From: Tyzzerella sp. UBA1042 | GTDB lineage: Bacteria; Bacillota; Clostridia; Lachnospirales; Anaerotignaceae | Length of the DNA stretch: 10,298 nucleotides | NCBI GenBank assembly: GCA_002316675.1 | Contig: DCDZ01000056.1 | Location: 93,022-103,319, forward strand | Direction of reading: 5' to 3' | Shown here: one piece after another, positions 6,317 through 10,298 of the stretch | Layout of the letters: each line of letters starts with the position of its first letter | Numbering within the stretch: position 1 is the stretch's first letter | Notes under the pieces: generated by a model | What the model was told of the DNA's origin: nothing | Seen by the model: only the letters and a program-made list of their open reading frames with translations | Database searches by the model: none | Program-made: the position numbers and the translations under genes

Positions 6317-6336
6317 ATAATCCACAATAAGATTAT
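6317..6336. repeat. Inverted repeat ATAATC-N8-GATTAT in divergent promoter region
   Basis: ATAATC (6317-6322) and GATTAT (6331-6336) are exact inverted arms with an 8-nt spacer, between the two divergent promoters. It could be an operator, but short AT-only arms in an AT-rich gap are weak evidence. Confidence 0.25.
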
Positions 6337-6352
6337 ACTAGATATTTTGCAG

Positions 6353-6370
6353 GAAAATTCTACAATTTTC
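6353..6370. repeat. 18-bp perfect inverted repeat upstream of the LTA-synthase-like gene
   Basis: GAAAATT (6353-6359) and AATTTTC (6364-6370) are exact inverted arms around CTAC, and the next pairs outward are a G-T wobble and A-T. It lies 34 bp before the -35 box at 6404, a usual place for an activator site. No T-tract follows. Confidence 0.4.
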
Positions 6371-6403
6371 TTAATTCTCTTTCCACATAGATTTTACAAA
6401 TTC

Positions 6404-6432
6404 TTTACTTTTATTTCAAAAACACGTATAAT
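6404..6432 (+). promoter_or_regulatory. Sigma-A promoter of the LTA-synthase-like gene
   Basis: TTTACT (6404-6409, 4 of 6 matches) and a perfect TATAAT (6427-6432) are 17 nt apart. Transcription would start near 6439, about 25 nt before the ATG at 6464. This excludes the in-frame upstream ATG at 6347, which would lie in front of the promoter. Confidence 0.75.
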
Positions 6433-6463
6433 GCAAGCAATGAATTTTTCCGGAGGACACAAT

Positions 6464-8347
6464 ATGTCAGATACAACTACAAAAAAAAATCGGTTTGTTT
6501 TACTTTTGAAAAAATATCGGCTATGGATATTGTTCGCCATAACCTCGGTTGTGCTTACAGGCCTGGTTTTTATCATTACTTCAAGCCAGCTCTACCTGCT
6601 CTTTCTTCGTTTTTTAAACAATCCAACTTTGTTCTTTTTGAATACATTTCCTGTTTTTCTGTTTATGAGTCTATTTTATTTTATTTCCGGCCGGGCAGCC
6701 TTTTCCGTCACACTCAGCACCGCTGTGTTTCTGCTTCTTGCTTTTGTGGATAAGGCAAAAATCACCATGCGTCAAGAGCCTCTGCTTCCGTCAGACCTCA
6801 CGTTGGCAAAGGAAGTATTGGCCATTGTAAAAAACTTCCCCCGTACGCAAATATTTCTTGTGATCGCAGGACTTCTTGCTTTGGCGGCCCTGTTGGTAAT
6901 TTCCTTTTATTTATCAAAAACCAAAAAGCCCTTGTGGAAAATCCGCATTTTGGGCGGCCTTGCCTTTCTTCTCATAGGCTATGGCGCCAATGCCCTTTGG
7001 TACGCAGATACCGCCTTATATGACAGCTATACCGTTATGGGAAACCCCTATTTTCAAGTCAATCAATACAATTCAAAGGGGCTGCTCTATTCCTTTTGCC
7101 ATCAATTTAATATTACACGGGTAACACCGCCAGAAGGCTACAATAGAGCTGTTTTTGAAAAGTTGGAGGAAACTTCCTCGCCGGTGGAGGTAAAAAGCAC
7201 GCCTCATATTGTGATGATTATGGGAGAAGCCTTTTCCGATTTAAGCAATCACCCCCAGCTGGATTTTTCAAGCTACCGTGACCCTTTGAAAAATTTTAAG
7301 GAAATGGCCGTCAGCGAAAATGCCGTCAGCGGTAAAATTGTGGTGCCGGGCTTTGGCGGCGGCACCTCAAACACAGAGTATGATGTTTTGACCGGCTGCT
7401 CCACCAGATACCTAAACAATCCGCTGCCTTCCTACAATTTCATCCATCAGCCCTTTGATGCACTGCCCCGCAGGCTTGGGGAAATGGGGTATGAAACCTT
7501 GGCCATTCATCCGGGCTACCAATGGTTTTATAACCGTAAAAACGTTTACCCAGATTTGGGCTTTGCAACCAATTATTTTTTAGAGGATTCCTTTAACTTA
7601 GAAAAACAGGGTGTGAGCGGCTATATCAATGAAACGGCAACCATGGATAAAATTATCGAAACCTTGGACACCCATTTAAAAACAAAGGATACCCCGTTAT
7701 TTTCCTTCACCGTAACCATACAAAACCACGGTCCTTATGATAATCATTATGGGCCTCTGCCGGAAAGCTTTAAAACGGAAATTCCTTTATCTGACACTGA
7801 AAGGGATTTATTGACCCAGTATTTTAAAGGCGTCACCGACGGAGATGTGGAGCTTGGGCGTTTGCAGGAGTATGCCCAAGCCAGTGAAGAACCAATTGTA
7901 ATTGTGTATTTTGGGGATCACCTTCCCGGGTTTTCAAACGGCACAGAATTTTTTGACCTGATGGATTATCCCATTGACCCTGACGGATCGTTGGAGGAGC
8001 GCCTTGCATTATACGAAACACCCTATCTCATTTGGCAAAACAACGCAGCAAAAACCCAGAACAACTTACAAGAAGCAGCAGAAAAAGCTGCCCTGCCCGA
8101 ATCCGGCATTTTGAGTGCCCACTATCTCGGCGCACTTTTGACCGAGCTTTTGGGCATGGAGGGAATTTCTCCTCTTTTTGAATATGTGAACGAAGCCCGC
8201 CATACCCTTCCCGTCGGCACAAGCAATATTTTTGTGGATGCCCAAGGTAACTATTCCGACATCGCAACCGAAGAACAGCTGGATTGTATTCGCAAGCTGC
8301 GTGCTTGGCAATACTATAAACTCTTTGATCAAAAAGTTCCAAAATAA
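6464..8347 (+). CDS. LTA-synthase-like phosphoglycerol transferase (membrane sulfatase-fold enzyme)
   Basis: The 627-residue protein has about five N-terminal membrane helices (near 20-38, 54-74, 78-95, 128-149, 160-177) and an extracellular alkaline-phosphatase/sulfatase-fold domain from about residue 245. The residues expected of the LtaS active site are present: Glu255 in MGEAFSD for metal, Thr301 in GGGTSNTEYDVLTG as nucleophile, and Asp485-His486 in YFGDHLPG. Such enzymes move glycerol-phosphate from phosphatidylglycerol to a lipid-linked acceptor or a glycan, outside the membrane. True lipoteichoic acid synthase is about this length, but the family also includes enzymes that decorate other polysaccharides, so I give no symbol. 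CGGAGG stands 7-8 nt before ATG 6464, and the promoter just upstream supports that start. It is divergent from the two LCP genes. Confidence 0.9.
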   Translation: MSDTTTKKNRFVLLLKKYRLWILFAITSVVLTGLVFIITSSQLYLLFLRFLNNPTLFFLNTFPVFLFMSLFYFISGRAAFSVTLSTAVFLLLAFVDKAKITMRQEPLLPSDLTLAKEVLAIVKNFPRTQIFLVIAGLLALAALLVISFYLSKTKKPLWKIRILGGLAFLLIGYGANALWYADTALYDSYTVMGNPYFQVNQYNSKGLLYSFCHQFNITRVTPPEGYNRAVFEKLEETSSPVEVKSTPHIVMIMGEAFSDLSNHPQLDFSSYRDPLKNFKEMAVSENAVSGKIVVPGFGGGTSNTEYDVLTGCSTRYLNNPLPSYNFIHQPFDALPRRLGEMGYETLAIHPGYQWFYNRKNVYPDLGFATNYFLEDSFNLEKQGVSGYINETATMDKIIETLDTHLKTKDTPLFSFTVTIQNHGPYDNHYGPLPESFKTEIPLSDTERDLLTQYFKGVTDGDVELGRLQEYAQASEEPIVIVYFGDHLPGFSNGTEFFDLMDYPIDPDGSLEERLALYETPYLIWQNNAAKTQNNLQEAAEKAALPESGILSAHYLGALLTELLGMEGISPLFEYVNEARHTLPVGTSNIFVDAQGNYSDIATEEQLDCIRKLRAWQYYKLFDQKVPK

Positions 8348-8362
8348 CCACCCGTTTTTTTC

Positions 8363-8390
8363 GCGGCAAGAAACATTTTGCCGCTTTTTT
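8363..8390 (+). terminator. Intrinsic terminator of the LTA-synthase-like gene
   Basis: GCGGCAA (8363-8369) pairs perfectly with TTGCCGC (8378-8384) over an 8-nt loop, followed by six T residues (8385-8390) and more T-rich sequence. It starts 15 nt after the stop codon, so the gene is transcribed alone. Confidence 0.93.
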
Positions 8391-8622
8391 ATTTTCAAGA
8401 AATTAAAATGAAACTTTTCGTTTATTTATCTCTTCCAAATCATTTATATTTATACATTTTATACTTTTTAATTACAAAAATATTCATAAAAAATTATTGC
8501 GTCATTCGTGAAATTTTATATTTTTATCATGATGTTTCGTTATATTGGTTCTATTTTTCACCTTTCTTTTGGCATTGAATATTATAACTCACAAAAAAAA
8601 TATTTATTTTTTAAAATTTTTA
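8391..8622. other. Very AT-rich intergenic stretch without a supported gene
   Basis: This stretch is markedly more AT-rich than the genes around it, with several A and T runs just ahead of the transporter promoter (for example 8591-8620). A 66-codon frame at 8378-8578 begins inside the terminator, lacks a ribosome binding site and has the low-complexity Phe/Tyr/Leu/Ile composition expected of translated AT-rich DNA. The A-runs directly upstream of the -35 could act as an UP element or bent DNA. Confidence 0.5.
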
Positions 8623-8651
8623 TTGAAATTGTTTATTTTTTCATGTAGAAT
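8623..8651 (+). promoter_or_regulatory. Strong sigma-A promoter of the NSS transporter transcript
   Basis: TTGAAA (8623-8628) and TAGAAT (8646-8651) each match 5 of 6 consensus bases and are separated by 17 nt, behind an A/T-run region. The start site would be near 8658, giving a leader of about 215 nt before the transporter ATG at 8874. Confidence 0.75.
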
Positions 8652-8700
8652 GAAATTGGTCCATCGTCATCCGAAGTTTATAGAAATTGTATGTAATGCG

Positions 8701-8746
8701 TTTGCGTCACAGCGATGCCGCAAATCAATAAAAATACAGTTTTTGC
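8701..8746 (+). promoter_or_regulatory. Leader RNA with alternative pairings before the upstream ORF
   Basis: TTTGCG (8701-8706) can pair with CGCAAA (8719-8724). The same GCAAA (8720-8724) can instead pair with TTTGC (8742-8746), which lies 3 nt before the upstream-ORF ribosome binding site (8750-8757). A third option pairs GCGTC with GATGC inside the first loop. The pairings exclude each other, as in an RNA switch, but stems are short (5-6 bp) and no known riboswitch consensus or T-box motif was recognised. Confidence 0.35.
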
Positions 8747-8763
8747 TAGAGGGGAGGCTTAGG

Positions 8764-8889
8764 ATGTATTATTTTATCGTCACAAGAAACTTTTTCAGTG
8801 ATGAGTTGTTGCCAGATGGATTAGACCGACTTCCGGTCAAGCGAAATTATTCATTTTCTCAAGGAGGGATTATATGTCAGCATCATTAG
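8764..8889 (+). CDS. 41-codon upstream ORF (possible leader peptide) overlapping the NSS gene
   Basis: ATG 8764 has an excellent ribosome binding site, AGGGGAGG (8750-8757), 6 nt upstream, inside the transporter leader. The predicted peptide is 41 residues, starting MYYFIVTRNFF and ending GGIICQHH. It is polar after residue 12 and has no membrane helix or signal. The frame runs through the transporter ribosome binding site (8861-8867) and stops at 8887-8889, 16 nt into the transporter gene, which is in another frame. That geometry suits translational coupling or attenuation. Five of the first eleven residues are Tyr or Phe, which would be meaningful if the transporter carries aromatic amino acids. 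A decayed fragment or chance frame is the alternative. Confidence 0.5.
   Translation: MYYFIVTRNFFSDELLPDGLDRLPVKRNYSFSQGGIICQHH
8824..8838 (+). repeat. Short GC-rich hairpin inside the upstream ORF
   Basis: GACCG (8824-8828) and CGGTC (8834-8838) form a 5-bp perfect stem over ACTTC, 22 nt before the transporter ribosome binding site. There is no following T-tract, so it is not a terminator. It could pause ribosomes or influence transporter initiation. Confidence 0.35.
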
Positions 8890-10262
8890 AAAACCGTGGT
8901 CAATTTGGTTCTAAGTTAGGTTTCATCCTATCTGCGGCCGGATCTGCCGTAGGACTAGGGAATATTTGGAAATTCCCCGGCAAAGCCTATAACGGCGGCG
9001 GCGGGTCTTTTCTGCTCATCTACATACTTATGGTTGCTTTGATCGGTACAACCGTAATGCTTGCGGAGTTTACACTGGGACGTAAAACCCAAAAGAATGC
9101 CGTTGGCGCTTTGCGTGAGCTTAATGCAAAATACTCCTGGGTGGGGGGCCTGGGCATTTTTACCGGATTCATTATTCTTTGTTATTACTGTCAGGTTGGC
9201 GGCTGGACCATGAAATATATCGTTGCGTATCTCACGCAATCGGCAACGGTATATGCAGATCCCACAGCTTATTTTTTGAATATGCTGGGTGTCAACGGAT
9301 TTCCTCTGGAGGGTGCCATCATTTATCCATTAATCTTTCTGGGGCTGACATCCTTCGTTATCAGCCGTGGTGTTACAGAAGGCATTGAAAAGCTTAGTAA
9401 ATTCCTTATGCCCTTGCTTTTCATTTTATTGATTGGCTTGATGCTTCGTGCTTGTACCCTGCCGGGTGCAGGCGAAGGTGTTGCCTATATGTTCCACGTT
9501 GATTTATCCACAGTTAGCGGCAACGTTTTCCTCGTTGCTTTAGGCCAGGCGTTCTTCTCTCTTTCCTTAGGTATGGGCATTATGATTACCTATGCTTCCT
9601 ACCTGAGCAAGGATGATAACTTGATCTCAAATACAGGCGTTGTCTGCGTATTGGATACCTGCGTTGCTCTGTTTGCCGGCTTTATGATTATTCCCGCAGT
9701 TTTTGCTACGGGCATCGATCCCGGTATGGGCGGCGGCTTTGCCTTTGCAACACTGGCCGGTGTATTTATGGCAATCCCCGGAGGGACAATTTTCGGTCTG
9801 CTCTTTTATGCACTGTTGTTCTTCGCAGCAATTACCTCTTCCATCTCCATTATGGAAGGCAGTGTTGCTTATCTGGTGGAAGAAAAGAATATGCCGCGAA
9901 AGAAGACCGTTGCTTATCTCTCCATTGTTGTTTTCATTATCGGCGTATTCTACACATTATCTCAGGCTTACTGGAATATCAAGGGAATCTGGTGGTCATT
10001 GAATGGTATTGAGTTCCCTATCTTAGGTGACTTTATGGAATATCTGACGGACCGTTTGCTTCTGCCCTTCGGCGCATTCTTCACAACCGTTTTTGTTGGT
10101 TGGATTTGGGGCACCGATAACGCAATCAAGGAGGCCACCTCAGACGGAAAATATAGGTTTGCCCTTGCACCTCTTTGGGCATTCCTTGTAAAATTTGCAG
10201 CACCGTTAGCCATCCTTTGCATCATTGTCGCAGGATTGCTGTTGGGTATGTCTATTTCCTAA
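8874..10262 (+). CDS. Sodium-dependent amino-acid transporter, NSS (SNF) family
   Basis: The 462-residue protein starts at ATG 8874 with AAGGAGG (8861-8867) 6 nt upstream. It has the NSS signature in helix 1, SAAGSAVGLGNIWKFPGKAY (20-39), followed by GGGGSF; these backbone and side-chain positions bind substrate and sodium in LeuT. The unwound part of helix 6 reads FFSLSLGMGIMITYASYL (227-244), where Met234 takes the place of LeuT Phe259. Helix 8 has ITSSISIMEG, the second sodium site. About eleven helices fit the usual prokaryotic NSS plan. The family imports amino acids with Na+ and sometimes Cl-. The GMG motif resembles, as I recall it, the hydrophobic/aromatic amino-acid transporter MhsT, but the substrate is not settled by sequence. 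No NSS small subunit gene is visible before the window ends. Confidence 0.95.
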   Translation: MSASLENRGQFGSKLGFILSAAGSAVGLGNIWKFPGKAYNGGGGSFLLIYILMVALIGTTVMLAEFTLGRKTQKNAVGALRELNAKYSWVGGLGIFTGFIILCYYCQVGGWTMKYIVAYLTQSATVYADPTAYFLNMLGVNGFPLEGAIIYPLIFLGLTSFVISRGVTEGIEKLSKFLMPLLFILLIGLMLRACTLPGAGEGVAYMFHVDLSTVSGNVFLVALGQAFFSLSLGMGIMITYASYLSKDDNLISNTGVVCVLDTCVALFAGFMIIPAVFATGIDPGMGGGFAFATLAGVFMAIPGGTIFGLLFYALLFFAAITSSISIMEGSVAYLVEEKNMPRKKTVAYLSIVVFIIGVFYTLSQAYWNIKGIWWSLNGIEFPILGDFMEYLTDRLLLPFGAFFTTVFVGWIWGTDNAIKEATSDGKYRFALAPLWAFLVKFAAPLAILCIIVAGLLLGMSIS

Positions 10263-10278
10263 TACATTGCAAAATCCA

Positions 10279-10298
10279 GATCATTTTTAAAAATGATC
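10279..10298. repeat. 20-bp perfect palindrome at the right edge, possible terminator start
   Basis: GATCATTTTT (10279-10288) is followed directly by its exact reverse complement AAAAATGATC (10289-10298), 16 nt after the transporter stop. It may be the hairpin of an intrinsic terminator whose T-tract lies beyond the window, or an AT-rich operator. The window ends at its last base, so I cannot decide. Confidence 0.5.

Noticed and set aside
6347..6463. Longer start for the phosphoglycerol transferase at ATG 6347
   Set aside because: The upstream ATG precedes the promoter at 6404-6432 and lacks a ribosome binding site, whereas ATG 6464 has CGGAGG and begins a typical N-terminus.
8028..8398. Two overlapping minus-strand frames of 110-113 codons
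   Set aside because: They are antisense to the C-terminal part of the phosphoglycerol transferase gene and cross its terminator; the products have no recognisable features.
8378..8578. 66-codon hydrophobic frame after the LTA-synthase-like gene
   Set aside because: It starts within the terminator hairpin, has no ribosome binding site, and its Phe/Tyr/Leu/Ile content is what AT-rich DNA gives by chance.

Overview
The window looks like chromosomal DNA of a low-to-moderate GC, endospore-forming Firmicute of the Clostridia. This rests on a GerS-type germination lipoprotein, a MazF/NdoA toxin very close to the Bacillus/Clostridium type, LytR-CpsA-Psr (LCP) wall ligases, an LTA-synthase-like enzyme, and strong AGGAGG ribosome binding sites. 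Most of the content concerns the cell envelope. I see no phage genes, transposase, CRISPR array, tRNA or rRNA.

Layout, left to right. (1) Positions 1-1108, minus strand: the N-terminal 369 residues of a secreted NAGPA-type phosphodiester glycosidase, running off the left edge. (2) A 401-bp divergent intergenic region with a candidate promoter and a perfect 17-bp inverted repeat for the leftward gene, and a sigma-E-like promoter for the rightward gene. (3) Positions 1510-2623, plus strand: gerS-like lipoprotein followed by mazF/ndoA, closed by a bidirectional terminator. In B. subtilis the equivalent order is ydcC-alr-ndoAI-ndoA. Here alr and the antitoxin gene are both missing between the two genes. 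(4) Positions 6104 down to 2717, minus strand: a compact four-gene operon (LCP protein, second LCP protein with a LytR_C domain, uridine kinase, 62-residue membrane protein) with gaps of 20, 21 and 11 nt. It is driven by a near-consensus promoter at 6157-6185 and ends at the shared terminator. (5) Positions 6464-8347, plus strand: an LTA-synthase/phosphoglycerol-transferase family enzyme with its own promoter and a strong terminator. (6) A very AT-rich gap, then a strong promoter and a leader of about 215 nt carrying a 41-codon upstream ORF. (7) Positions 8874-10262, plus strand: a sodium-coupled amino-acid transporter of the NSS family.

How the parts fit: the LCP pair attaches secondary glycopolymers to peptidoglycan and the divergent phosphoglycerol transferase builds or decorates such polymers, so region 3-6 kb plus 6.4-8.3 kb reads as an envelope-polymer locus. 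The observations most worth a second look are the loss of alr and antitoxin between gerS and mazF together with an apparent sporulation promoter upstream, and the long NSS leader with a well-initiated small ORF rich in aromatic codons that overlaps the transporter start.
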